Origin: an uncultured Pseudocitrobacter sp. | Lineage (GTDB): Bacteria > Pseudomonadota > Gammaproteobacteria > Enterobacterales > Enterobacteriaceae | Length of the DNA stretch: 55,298 nt | NCBI GenBank assembly: GCA_913778145.1 | Contig: CAJYVI010000024.1 | Location: forward strand, 1-55,298 | Direction: 5' to 3' | Shown here: positions 15,656-23,970 of the stretch, one piece after another | How the letters are laid out: the number at the start of each line of letters is the position of its first letter | Numbering within the stretch: position 1 is the first letter of the stretch | The notes under the pieces: generated by a model | What the model was told of the DNA's origin: nothing | Database searches by the model: none | Seen by the model: the letters and a program-made list of their open reading frames with translations, nothing else | Program-made: the position numbers and the translations under genes

Positions 15656-16306
15656 TTAACAGCTGTCCTTGCGCAGTCTGCGCTCCAGCTGTTGCTTTTC
15701 TTTTTTAACGCCACAGCGGGGATCGAGCTGCAGCGCATGGGTAAGGTGATTTAGGGCAGATGCCGGGTTGCTTTCGCTCAGTACAGCGCCGATGGCTTTA
15801 TGCAGACGCGCCCGCGACTGGTCCGGCATATCCAGATCGGCTGTCAGGTCCAGCGTCTGCAAAAGCAGATCGACATCAAAACCGGCAGCGGCTAGCAGAG
15901 CGCTTTGCGCCGCGTCTGCCATTTCTTCTGCCAGCACGGTCTGCACGTTACGGTTGCCCAGCGGCATCACCCAGCCATGGCGCAGCGCATGACGCCCGAT
16001 TTCCAGCGCACCGGCATAATCACCGGCGTCGATACGCCACAGCATCACGTACATCAGCACGTCATCCTGCTGCATACCTCCGGCAGACAGCACGCCCTCC
16101 GCCCAGGCGGAATATTTCGGCAGCAGCTCCACCTTGATTTCCGCCTTTTTCACCGTGGACTGGACGCCCTTGAGGCGGCGGCGGTCTTCTGCCAGCTGCA
16201 GCAGCATCAGGTCATAGCCCGACGCATGGCGAACACTGCCGCCCTCACGGGCGGCCTGTTCGGCCTGAATGCGCAGGCGATGCTGCCGTGCGGGACTCAG
16301 GCTCAT
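15656..16306 (-). CDS. M: Terminase small subunit gpM
   Basis: A protein of 216 residues (P2 247), the endonuclease/small subunit that works with gpP in cutting cos and packaging DNA. The N-terminus MSLSPARQHRLRIQAEQ and the run ALEIGRHALRHGWVMP are typical of the family. It starts four bases from the stop of the capsid gene. A 93-base gap without a gene separates it from L. Confidence 0.94.
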   Translation of the reverse strand: MSLSPARQHRLRIQAEQAAREGGSVRHASGYDLMLLQLAEDRRRLKGVQSTVKKAEIKVELLPKYSAWAEGVLSAGGMQQDDVLMYVMLWRIDAGDYAGALEIGRHALRHGWVMPLGNRNVQTVLAEEMADAAQSALLAAAGFDVDLLLQTLDLTADLDMPDQSRARLHKAIGAVLSESNPASALNHLTHALQLDPRCGVKKEKQQLERRLRKDSC

Positions 16307-16309
16307 GCG

Positions 16310-17374
16310 TTATTCCCCACCTTCCGGTGCGGCAGGCGCGCTGAAATCACCGATTTCGATGTTTTCTACCAGCGCCGCGCAGCGGTAGTCCTCGACCACA
16401 TACGCCTCGTTGACGGATTCAAAGTTTTCAATCCGGTCACGTTTCGGGTTGTCGATAACAGAACGGCGGCGGGTGTCTTCCTGCCAGTAGATGGACAGGT
16501 TATCCAGACGGGTGATCAGCAGGGCATTTGCCGGGAAGAAAGGCGCGCGCACAGCCTGCAGGCCGCCCATGCGTTTCTGGCTGATGATCAGATCGGCGGC
16601 GATTTTCTCGCTGTTGTCCTGCTCTTTGTTGACCAGCGGGAAATACTTGTCAGACAGCAGTTCACGACCACAGACAACCACCAGATCGTCATCATCCTGA
16701 TACTCCACATCGATCAGCTCGTTGACGGTATCCATCACCACCGCGTCAAGATTTACATACTTACCACCCGGACCTACTTTTACCGGTTCCGCAGTAGTGG
16801 TGCCGTCTTCTGCGGTTTTGCTGCCCATGACGTGATCCGGCGCGTCTTCGCGGATTTTCTGCAGCCAACCCTTATTTACATCCTGCAGCAGCGGGTTTTC
16901 AGCACGGTTGGAGGTTTTGGCGCGCTTCACGCCGTTAAAGCCGATCATGATGCGGTCCAGCGCCTGACGCTTGACGATGGCGTTGCGGATACGCACCTGG
17001 AAGTCCTGGAATTTCGCCCACAGATCCAGTTTTGCGTAGGTCAGCACCGTATCAAAGTTGGTCTGCTCGCATTTGTATTCCACGTCTTCCATCAGCGTCG
17101 GATCGGTAGGCTCGCGCTCTTTGGTGGTGGTATCGGTGGTTCCGGCAATGGTGCTGCCAACGCCCAGCCCCAGCAACTGACCGGACTGCTCAGTCACCGG
17201 CGTGATGTTAATCAGCGTCAGGAAAGCGGCGGACTGCTGGATCTGGTCTTCCAGCGTCTGCTGCACGGACGGCTCCACGGTAAACTTGCTGGACAGTTCT
17301 TCAACTTCCACACCGTTCAGGCGCGCCAGTTGCTGCAGGTAAGCGTTAAAGGCAAAGCGGGTTTTCTTTTTCAT
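16310..17374 (-). CDS. N: Major capsid protein gpN
   Basis: A protein of 354 residues (P2 357), the HK97-fold head subunit, cleaved near the N-terminus by gpO in P2. The N-terminus KTRFAFNAYLQQLARLNGV is diagnostic. It follows the scaffold/protease gene at a 16-base interval. Confidence 0.97.
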   Translation of the reverse strand: MKKKTRFAFNAYLQQLARLNGVEVEELSSKFTVEPSVQQTLEDQIQQSAAFLTLINITPVTEQSGQLLGLGVGSTIAGTTDTTTKEREPTDPTLMEDVEYKCEQTNFDTVLTYAKLDLWAKFQDFQVRIRNAIVKRQALDRIMIGFNGVKRAKTSNRAENPLLQDVNKGWLQKIREDAPDHVMGSKTAEDGTTTAEPVKVGPGGKYVNLDAVVMDTVNELIDVEYQDDDDLVVVCGRELLSDKYFPLVNKEQDNSEKIAADLIISQKRMGGLQAVRAPFFPANALLITRLDNLSIYWQEDTRRRSVIDNPKRDRIENFESVNEAYVVEDYRCAALVENIEIGDFSAPAAPEGGE

Positions 17375-17390
17375 CGGGTTTTATGCTCCA

Positions 17391-18224
17391 TCAGCAATTG
17401 GTCAGGGTGCCTGCCGGTGCGTCACCGCCCGGCGCGCGCTGGCGGTAATCTTTGCGGCTGTCTTCACGGCTCAGCTGCTGCTGTAATTCGGCAAAGGCGG
17501 TCTGCTGCTCCTGCAGGGAGGACTCCAGATCAGAAAGGCGCTGGTCCTGATCGGACAGGGATTTATCAGTGCGCTCGCTCAGGATCTGCTGCTCAGTAGC
17601 GACCAGCTCCACGGCTTTATGCACATCAGAGAATCGCGCATCGTCGGTCTGCTCTTTTTTGGTGAACAGCGCGGTGACGCGGGCAAAGAGGGACGGCTTT
17701 TCGTCCTGGGCTTCTTCCAGTTCAATCAGCGTTTCAACCGCTTCCGAAAACAGGTTTTCAGGGTTCAGCTTACGGTTTGCCAGCGGGTTATGTGCTGCAC
17801 TGGCGCTGAACGCCAGCATTTCGGTGCCCAGGCTCGCCGGATCGTCCGTCGCACCCAGCCCCACAAGATAGGCTTTGCCGGTGTCGGCAAACTTCGTGCT
17901 GACCTCCATGGAGGTGAAAAGCTTCTGGCCTTTCTTCACCAGTTCCACCAGGGCGTCCGTGGGTTCGATATCGGCATAAAGCGCCATCTTGCCCGCCAGC
18001 GGGCCGTCCTGGATTTCTTCTGCAACCAGCCCCGTCACCCTGCCATAGCGGTTAAAAGTGCTCTCCGGCAGATAAGACTTGATGTGCTCAAGGTTAATCA
18101 GCGCGGTATAGACCGTCGGGTTGTAGCTGGCAGCCATCTGTACCAGCCATTCACGCTGGATCTCGCGCCCGTCAGTGGTGGCACCTTCCACCCCGATACG
18201 GAAACGCTTTGCTTTCACTGTCAT
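17391..18224 (-). CDS. O: Scaffold protein and head maturation protease gpO
   Basis: A protein of 277 residues (P2 284). The N-terminal half is a serine protease domain (AYLVGLGATDDPASLGTE), and the C-terminal half is a coiled-coil scaffold rich in Gln and Glu. It shapes the procapsid and cleaves the capsid, portal and itself. It is the first gene of the O-N-M-L-X-lysis-R-S operon and is divergent from P. Confidence 0.96.
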   Translation of the reverse strand: MTVKAKRFRIGVEGATTDGREIQREWLVQMAASYNPTVYTALINLEHIKSYLPESTFNRYGRVTGLVAEEIQDGPLAGKMALYADIEPTDALVELVKKGQKLFTSMEVSTKFADTGKAYLVGLGATDDPASLGTEMLAFSASAAHNPLANRKLNPENLFSEAVETLIELEEAQDEKPSLFARVTALFTKKEQTDDARFSDVHKAVELVATEQQILSERTDKSLSDQDQRLSDLESSLQEQQTAFAELQQQLSREDSRKDYRQRAPGGDAPAGTLTNC

Positions 18225-18301
18225 GAGCCATGCTCCGTTAGAAATAACTTACTGGAGCCTTATGTTTGCGGTGATGGGGGAGTGAGACAACGCGCTGTAT
18301 T

Positions 18302-18319
18302 TGTACGGTAAACCACACA
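18302..18319. promoter_or_regulatory. Ogr/Delta-type late promoter site in the O/P divergent region
   Basis: TGT-N12-ACA, extending to TTGT-N12-ACAA, between the divergent O and P genes. By P2 spacing it would start an O transcript near 18255, about 30 bases before the O start codon. In the other direction it would place the P start site at the P start codon, so it fits the O promoter best. I found no second clear dyad for P. Confidence 0.65.
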
Positions 18320-18365
18320 AAACGCAGCCGGGGAAAGCCGCCATACAAGGCCGTATGTTTGGGCC

Positions 18366-20132
18366 ATGAACACGACACTGACCCCCGCAGACCTCGATCC
18401 CCGTCGGCAGGCCATGCTGCTGTACTTTCAGGGATACCGCGTAGCCCGCATTGCTGAAATGCTGGGCGAAAAAGTTGCAACCGTTCACAGCTGGAAAAAA
18501 CGCGACAAGTGGGGCGACTATGGGCCGCTGGATCAGATGCAGCTCACCACCGCCGCACGTTACTGCCAGCTCATCATGAAGGAGCAGAAAGAAGGGAAAG
18601 ACTTCAAGGAAATTGACCTGCTGGCGCGCCAGTCAGAGCGCCATGCCCGGATCGGAAAATTTAACGATGGCGGGAACGAAGCTGATTTAAACCCGAAAGT
18701 TGCCAACCGTAACAAAGGGCCACGCCGCCAGCCCGAAAAGAATGTTTTCACTGATGAACAGACCGAAAAGCTGGAAGAAATCTTCCGCAACGGCATGTTT
18801 GAATATCAGCGCCACTGGTGGCAGGCAGGCGTAAAACACCGCATTCGCAACCTGCTTAAATCACGCCAGATCGGGGCAACATACTTTTTTGCCCGTGAGG
18901 CGCTGATTGACGCCATCACCACGGGGCGCAACCAGATTTTTCTCTCAGCCAGTAAGGCGCAGGCGCACGTCTTTAAGCAGTACATCATCGACTTTGCAAA
19001 AGAGGTGGATGTTGAGCTGAAAGGCGACCCGATGACCCTCAGCAACGGCGCGTGCCTGTACTTCCTCGGCACCAACGCCCGCACGGCGCAGAGCTACCAC
19101 GGCAACCTGTACCTTGATGAATATTTCTGGATACCGAAATTTCAGGAGCTGCGTAAAGTTGCCTCCGGCATGGCCATTCACAAGAAATGGCGACAAACCT
19201 ACTTCTCCACGCCGTCCAGCCTGACCCACAGCGCCTATCCGTTCTGGTCCGGCGCGCTGTTCAACCGGGGACGCGCCAAAGCAGACAAGGTGGACATTGA
19301 CCTGACCCACAGCAACCTTGCGCGCGGCGTACTCTGCCCGGACGGACAGTATCGCCAGATCGTCACCGTGGAGGATGCGGTGCGCGGAGGCTGTAATCTG
19401 TTCGACCTCGACCAGCTGCGCATGGAGTACAGCCCGGACGAATACCAGAACTTGCTGATGTGCGAATTTATTGACGATCTGGCGTCAGTATTCCCGCTCA
19501 GTGAACTGCAGGCGTGCATGGTGGACAGCTGGGAAGTGTGGTCAGATTTTCAGGCCCTGGCCCTGCGCCCGTTTGGCTGGCGTGAAGTCTGGATCGGTTA
19601 TGACCCGGCAAAGGGTACGCAGAACGGGGACAGCGCCGGGTGCGTGGTCATGGCTCCGCCGACGGTGCCAGGCGGCAAGTTCCGCATTCTGGAGCGCCAC
19701 CAGTGGCGCGGGATGGACTTCCGCGCCCAGGCCGACGCCATCAAGCAACTCACCCAGCAGTACAACGTGACCTATATCGGCATTGACTCAACGGGCGTGG
19801 GTCATGGTGTTTATGAGAACGTGAAAGCGTTCTTCCCTGCCGTGCGTGAGTTCGTCTACAACCCGAACGTCAAAAACGCCCTGGTGCTCAAGGCGTACGA
19901 CATTATCAGCCACCGCCGCCTGGAGTTCGACGCCGGGCACACCGACATTGCGCAGTCATTCATGGCTATCCGCCGGGCCACCACCGCCAGCGGCAACCGC
20001 CCAACCTACGAAGCCAGCCGCAGCGAAGAAGCCAGCCACGCAGATTTGGCCTGGGCAACGATGCACGCGCTGTTTAACGAACCGCTGCAGGGCGAGGCCG
20101 CCAATACCAGCAACATTGTGGAGATTTTTTAA
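18366..20132 (+). CDS. P: Terminase large subunit gpP
   Basis: A protein of 588 residues (P2 590), the packaging ATPase. The N-terminal helix-turn-helix (AEMLGEKVATVHSWKKRDKW), the ATPase domain (SRQIGATYFFAREAL, YLDEYFWIPKFQEL) and the C-terminal nuclease domain (WIGYDPAKG, YIGIDSTGVGHGV) are in family order. It overlaps Q by one base. No strong ribosome binding site is seen at the start. Confidence 0.97.
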   Translation: MNTTLTPADLDPRRQAMLLYFQGYRVARIAEMLGEKVATVHSWKKRDKWGDYGPLDQMQLTTAARYCQLIMKEQKEGKDFKEIDLLARQSERHARIGKFNDGGNEADLNPKVANRNKGPRRQPEKNVFTDEQTEKLEEIFRNGMFEYQRHWWQAGVKHRIRNLLKSRQIGATYFFAREALIDAITTGRNQIFLSASKAQAHVFKQYIIDFAKEVDVELKGDPMTLSNGACLYFLGTNARTAQSYHGNLYLDEYFWIPKFQELRKVASGMAIHKKWRQTYFSTPSSLTHSAYPFWSGALFNRGRAKADKVDIDLTHSNLARGVLCPDGQYRQIVTVEDAVRGGCNLFDLDQLRMEYSPDEYQNLLMCEFIDDLASVFPLSELQACMVDSWEVWSDFQALALRPFGWREVWIGYDPAKGTQNGDSAGCVVMAPPTVPGGKFRILERHQWRGMDFRAQADAIKQLTQQYNVTYIGIDSTGVGHGVYENVKAFFPAVREFVYNPNVKNALVLKAYDIISHRRLEFDAGHTDIAQSFMAIRRATTASGNRPTYEASRSEEASHADLAWATMHALFNEPLQGEAANTSNIVEIF

Positions 20133-21163
20133 TGAGTGAACACGACGCTCTGTCCAGCACCGCGCCAGCGCTTGAAACCGCGCAGCAGAAGAACACAACT
20201 CACGCGGAAGCATTTAGCTTTGGCGACCCGATCCCGGTGCTGGACCGCCGCGAACTGCTGGACTACGTGGAATGCGTGCCGATGGATAAGTGGTATGAGC
20301 CGCCCGTGAGCTTTGACGGGCTGGCCCGCACCTACCGCGCCGCTGTGCATCACAGCTCGCCGATTGCCGTGAAGCGCAACATCCTGACCAGCACGTTTAT
20401 CCCGCACCCGCTACTGAGCCAGCAGGCATTCAGCCGCTTTGTGCAGGACTATCTGGTGTTTGGTAACGCCTACCTGGAGAAACGGACGAACCGGCTAGGC
20501 GGCATTCTGTCGCTGGAGCCACCACTGGCGAAATATACCCGCCGCGGGATCGATCTCGACTCTTACTGGTTTGTGCAATACGGCATGACCACGCAGCCCT
20601 ACGAGTTCACTAAAGGCAGCATCTTCCACCTGATGGAGCCGGACTTAAACCAGGAAATTTACGGCCTGCCGGAATACCTGTCCGCCATCCCTTCCGCCCT
20701 GCTGAATGAGTCCGCTACGCTGTTCCGCCGGAAGTATTACATTAACGGCAGCCACGCGGGCTTCATCATGTACATGACCGACGCCGCGCAGAACCAGGAG
20801 GACGTGAACAACATCCGCCAGGCAATGAAAAGCGCCAAAGGGCCGGGCAACTTCCGCAATCTTTTTATGTATTCACCCAACGGCAAAAAGGACGGTATTC
20901 AGATCATCCCGCTGTCAGAGGTAGCGGCAAAAGATGAGTTTCTGAACATCAAGAACGTGAGCCGCGACGACATGATGGCTGCACACCGCGTACCGCCGCA
21001 GATGATGGGAATTATGCCGAGTAATGTTGGGGGGTTTGGGGATGTGGAGAAGGCGAGTAAGGTGTTTGTCCGGAATGAGCTTTTGCCACTACAGAGAAGA
21101 TTGGAAGAAGTTAATAATTGGTTAGAGCTTCCAATAATAAAGTTCTTTGAGTATGAAATGTAA
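20132..21163 (+). CDS. Q: Portal protein gpQ
   Basis: A protein of 343 residues (P2 344), forming the portal vertex through which DNA enters the head. Typical stretches include VECVPMDKWYEPPVSFDGLA and RVPPQMMGIMPSN. The last 25 or so residues and their base composition are more AT-rich than the rest of the gene, and the P2-like C-terminus is altered where the AT-rich cargo begins. This suggests the recombination joint lies inside the 3' end of Q. Confidence 0.96.
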   Translation: MSEHDALSSTAPALETAQQKNTTHAEAFSFGDPIPVLDRRELLDYVECVPMDKWYEPPVSFDGLARTYRAAVHHSSPIAVKRNILTSTFIPHPLLSQQAFSRFVQDYLVFGNAYLEKRTNRLGGILSLEPPLAKYTRRGIDLDSYWFVQYGMTTQPYEFTKGSIFHLMEPDLNQEIYGLPEYLSAIPSALLNESATLFRRKYYINGSHAGFIMYMTDAAQNQEDVNNIRQAMKSAKGPGNFRNLFMYSPNGKKDGIQIIPLSEVAAKDEFLNIKNVSRDDMMAAHRVPPQMMGIMPSNVGGFGDVEKASKVFVRNELLPLQRRLEEVNNWLELPIIKFFEYEM

Positions 21164-21166
21164 ATT

Positions 21167-21192
21167 TATGGTGCGCGGAATTGCGCACCATA
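21167..21192. terminator. Hairpin between convergent Q and ptuB-like gene
   Basis: A perfect dyad with 10-bp arms (TATGGTGCGC and its complement) around a 6-base loop lies between two converging genes. It lacks a long T run, so it is a probable but not certain bidirectional terminator. Confidence 0.6.
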
Positions 21193-21195
21193 ATA

Positions 21196-21870
21196 CTAAA
21201 AACCAAGTTCCGCTCTCAAATTTGGGAATCGTTGACTAAGCTGCACATCTTTTAATATATGCCACTTCCAGAATATTGAGAACGGATAATTGTCAGCACA
21301 CATTATGGCCAAACTGTTTTTAGCTGACTGAATATCATCCTGAGTACTCAATCTGGTCGCAAGCACATCTCGAAGAGGAAGATAATTCCCCAACTCAATT
21401 AGTAATTTCTCCATCAAACTTTCTTTCGACACTTTCCTAAGGCTTGTATTATCCAGATTAAAGCACTTATTAATTAAATTAACTGTATTGATAACCTGCT
21501 GAGAGGGATTATCACTACTCGCTCGAATTAAAATTTCACCCACAGCTGCATTACCAGCAAAATGCACTATCTCACTGGAAACATTGCTATTGGACAATGT
21601 ACAATCTAACAGATTCACATGCGAGTTACTTTTAATACCATTACATCGCCTGCAAGCATAAAAGAGATTCCCCCACCCAAATTTAAGTAAAGGGTCCTTA
21701 TTATGTGGTACGAAGTGTTCGACCTCAGGATCTGCTAAAGAATCTTGTTCGCATAAGTAGCACTTATTGTGAAACATAACTCGCAATGCATCAATAACAT
21801 CCTCGCTCTTATATGTCCTTTGTAAAGCCAAGCTTGGCGGCACCTGTAATGGACGGACGACATTAAACAT
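21196..21870 (-). CDS. ptuB: PtuB-like HNH endonuclease (Septu-type defence)
   Basis: A protein of 224 residues from the ATG at 21870, which has GGGAGGAG upstream and overlaps the end of the ATPase gene by eight bases. It has an HNH/zinc-ribbon core: Cys37-x2-Cys40, Glu51-His52, His56, Asn68, and Cys73-x2-Cys76-Asn77. This is the pattern of PtuB of the Septu system, always paired with the PtuA ATPase as it is here. The gene is very AT-rich, in strong contrast to Q. The family assignment comes from motif and pairing; no search was run. Confidence 0.82.
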   Translation of the reverse strand: MFNVVRPLQVPPSLALQRTYKSEDVIDALRVMFHNKCYLCEQDSLADPEVEHFVPHNKDPLLKFGWGNLFYACRRCNGIKSNSHVNLLDCTLSNSNVSSEIVHFAGNAAVGEILIRASSDNPSQQVINTVNLINKCFNLDNTSLRKVSKESLMEKLLIELGNYLPLRDVLATRLSTQDDIQSAKNSLAIMCADNYPFSIFWKWHILKDVQLSQRFPNLRAELGF

Positions 21871-23095
21871 TACCTTGCTCCTCCCGCCAATCAACCAACC
21901 GAGATTTGGCACCTAAATAAATAGCTTTAGCTCGAGGATCTAATACTCCAACCTTAGATTCAAGAATATTCATGACTTCTTTAAATCTATCACCAAAATT
22001 TTTATTTTTTGACAAATCACCGACCTCTAAAAGCAAGGCTTCTAAATCATCTGAGTTTGTTGTTTCTCCGAGCAACCCATTGACAATCGAGCTGTATGAA
22101 TAAATTGACAAATTCTCCATCTGCTCGTTATTGCTTAGATTGTAAATAATAGCGTCAGAGACGGACTGAACAACAAAAGGTGAGTGTGTTGAAATTATAA
22201 ACTGTACATTTGGAAAACTATTGGTAAAGAAGTTGAAAACTTTTTTCTGTAACGTTACGTGGAGATGTGCATCTATCTCATCAATTAAAACAATACCTTT
22301 TACTTCATCCTTATCCTGCTTACTCAATTCGGATAACATTATTAACTCAGAGTATACAGCTAGAATTGAGGCAAAACCGGAGGGTAGTTCATCTAAACCG
22401 AATGGATTTTTATGTTTTTGAACAATCTCCATCCTAAGTTTCTTTCTGTTAAAATTTAAAACCAAGTTTTCATCTTCGAACAAATCACGCAGATCAGATT
22501 GAATCTGATTAATAATGCTAGTTACTCTATTATACTCCTCAATCTCACCAGCTCCTTTCTCAAGCAACGCATAATTAGACATTGACACTAAATATGATTC
22601 GAAGTAATCACTTGTATTTTGATCATTAGCATTTGATGACTTAAACCTATCATATAAACTTTCAACACTTGTTAACAGATTTATATTAGCACTGACATAC
22701 TCTCTTCCAGCTCTGAAAAACCTTAGTATGAGCTGTTGTTTTTTTATACTTTGGATAACATTAGTCGTAGAACCGAACAAAATATCAAATTTTTTCTTTT
22801 TTTCAATAATACCTTCAAAATAAGAAATTGAATTCATGAAGTTATTATAATCCTGGCTATCAACTTTATAAGTTTTTAATGCGTTATAATGATTGTCAAG
22901 ATTTTTTTGAATATCAGATATCAATTCAACAGATTGATTCATGAATATTTCTTTTAAATGTAAATCCAATTTTTTAAGAAAAATAGTTTTCCCCGCACCA
23001 TTATTACCAACTATAATTAGATTTTTTCCATCTAATTTAATGTTTCTTTTAACATCACCTACTAATTGGTTAATTCTTTTAATTAGATTTGCCAT
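21863..23095 (-). CDS. ptuA: PtuA-like ABC-type ATPase (Septu-type defence)
   Basis: A protein of 410 residues. Walker A is GNNGAGKT (residues 30-37), a signature-like region LPSGFASILAVY lies near 230, Walker B LIDEIDAHLH is near 268-277, and the switch motif STHSP follows. This is the OLD/RecF-like ABC ATPase build without membrane segments. It is followed directly by the HNH gene. In Septu, PtuA assembles with PtuB and releases nuclease action on infection. No reverse transcriptase or retron RNA is visible nearby, so it is not an obvious retron-linked pair. The region is AT-rich. Confidence 0.83.
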   Translation of the reverse strand: MANLIKRINQLVGDVKRNIKLDGKNLIIVGNNGAGKTIFLKKLDLHLKEIFMNQSVELISDIQKNLDNHYNALKTYKVDSQDYNNFMNSISYFEGIIEKKKKFDILFGSTTNVIQSIKKQQLILRFFRAGREYVSANINLLTSVESLYDRFKSSNANDQNTSDYFESYLVSMSNYALLEKGAGEIEEYNRVTSIINQIQSDLRDLFEDENLVLNFNRKKLRMEIVQKHKNPFGLDELPSGFASILAVYSELIMLSELSKQDKDEVKGIVLIDEIDAHLHVTLQKKVFNFFTNSFPNVQFIISTHSPFVVQSVSDAIIYNLSNNEQMENLSIYSYSSIVNGLLGETTNSDDLEALLLEVGDLSKNKNFGDRFKEVMNILESKVGVLDPRAKAIYLGAKSRLVDWREEQGNV

Positions 23096-23171
23096 ATTAG
23101 TCTCCTAAGAACTATTGATTTTCAATCATGATATTCGAAGTTTTTTAGTATGTCATCACACTTAGCGCGCG

Positions 23172-23190
23172 CTCGTATCCCCGCCACGCC
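23172..23190 (-). other. cos-like site
   Basis: The minus strand reads GGCGTGGCGGGGATACGAG, close to the 19-base P2/P4 cohesive end as I remember it (GGCGAGGCGGGGAAAGCAC). P2 cos lies between the Q end and the early region, which fits, except that the PtuAB pair is inserted between cos and Q. In packaged phage DNA the defence genes would thus be near one end. Confidence 0.65.
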
Positions 23191-23234
23191 TGCCCGCTTT
23201 ATGTAGTGATTTTCATGCAACTGCATGACATAAG

Positions 23235-23259
23235 CAAAAGCCCGCCAGTTCTGGCGGGC
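23235..23259 (-). terminator. Terminator of the early (replication) operon
   Basis: A perfect 9-bp hairpin (GCCCGCCAG, two-base loop, complement) at 23240-23259, followed on the minus strand by TTTT. It lies downstream of the minus-strand early genes and next to the cos-like site. Confidence 0.7.
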
Positions 23260-23398
23260 CTCAGCAAAAACGATCCTCTAACGATCATGCGATTTCATGC
23301 GGCATAGGCATGCACCACAGAGCTAACGCCTCGCGTAGCTCGTTGTTCAACCTTACAGGCGTCAGAATCGTGTCCTAACGCCAGCAATGTTCCAGCGT

Positions 23399-23587
23399 CT
23401 AACTGGAGAGATCCATTGAACGGATGTACTCATGAGCACGGATTTTCGCCATTAGTTCATCGGTCAACTCTGATACCCACTGGATAGCAAGCCGCTTCTC
23501 TTCATCATCGCACTCACTAGCCGCTACAAGCTTCACAAAAAAATCAATGCGCTGGAGCTTCAACGACTCCAAAAAATAGTCCTGCAT
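23399..23587 (-). CDS. Small acidic protein of unknown function
   Basis: A protein of 62 residues from the ATG at 23587, with GGAGGGG just upstream; a GTG 12 bases earlier is less likely because it overlaps that site. It is rich in Glu, Asp and Leu with predicted helices and no membrane segment or known motif. It lies between the replication gene and the cos-like site, where P2-group phages carry variable small genes. Confidence 0.6.
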   Translation of the reverse strand: MQDYFLESLKLQRIDFFVKLVAASECDDEEKRLAIQWVSELTDELMAKIRAHEYIRSMDLSS

Positions 23588-23722
23588 TTTCCCCTCCACT
23601 CAAAACAACTGTATATAAACACAGTATATAATTAACCGCTTAATGTAAAATGTTTTTTCTATCTTTCAAGCAGATGGCATAAGTGAGATGCTCTAAAGAA
23701 ACAACGAAATGAGGAAATGATA

Positions 23723-23950
23723 ATGCGCAAAGCATGTATTGAGCTTATGGCGGGGACTAATGCCGCATGCCTGGTTGCAGGCGAACTAGGTACTGGTCGC
23801 TGCCTTTACTTGGTTGTAGTAATGGAAGACATATTCGGTAAGCCTACAAAAGAACAATGGCTTAAATCTTTAAGGCTTTGCGAGGCCAAGGCTGTTGAAC
23901 TCAAGTATGAAGTTGCCCGTATTCGCGGCATGAGCCTGGCCGGTTTGTGA
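23723..23950 (+). CDS. Small protein of unknown function, opposite to the early operon
   Basis: A protein of 75 residues. The ATG at 23723 has GAGG eight bases upstream; the ATG at 23717 is too close to it. It has three Cys, a hydrophobic centre and a basic helix at the C-terminus. It converges on the end of the replication gene 20 bases away, so it must have its own promoter. I do not recognise it. Confidence 0.6.
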   Translation: MRKACIELMAGTNAACLVAGELGTGRCLYLVVVMEDIFGKPTKEQWLKSLRLCEAKAVELKYEVARIRGMSLAGL

Positions 23951-23970
23951 TCATTCAATTTATGGCGGCT

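Noticed and set aside
15905..17599. A 564-codon open frame on the plus strand
   Set aside because: It is antisense to the terminase small subunit, capsid and scaffold genes, which have clear P2 homology. The frame is open because of codon bias in GC-rich genes; the product is rich in His, Arg and Gln and matches nothing.
21196..23398. Retron or reverse-transcriptase-linked Septu
   Set aside because: No reverse transcriptase frame or its YADD motif is found near the ATPase/HNH pair, and no ncRNA-like inverted repeat beside it.
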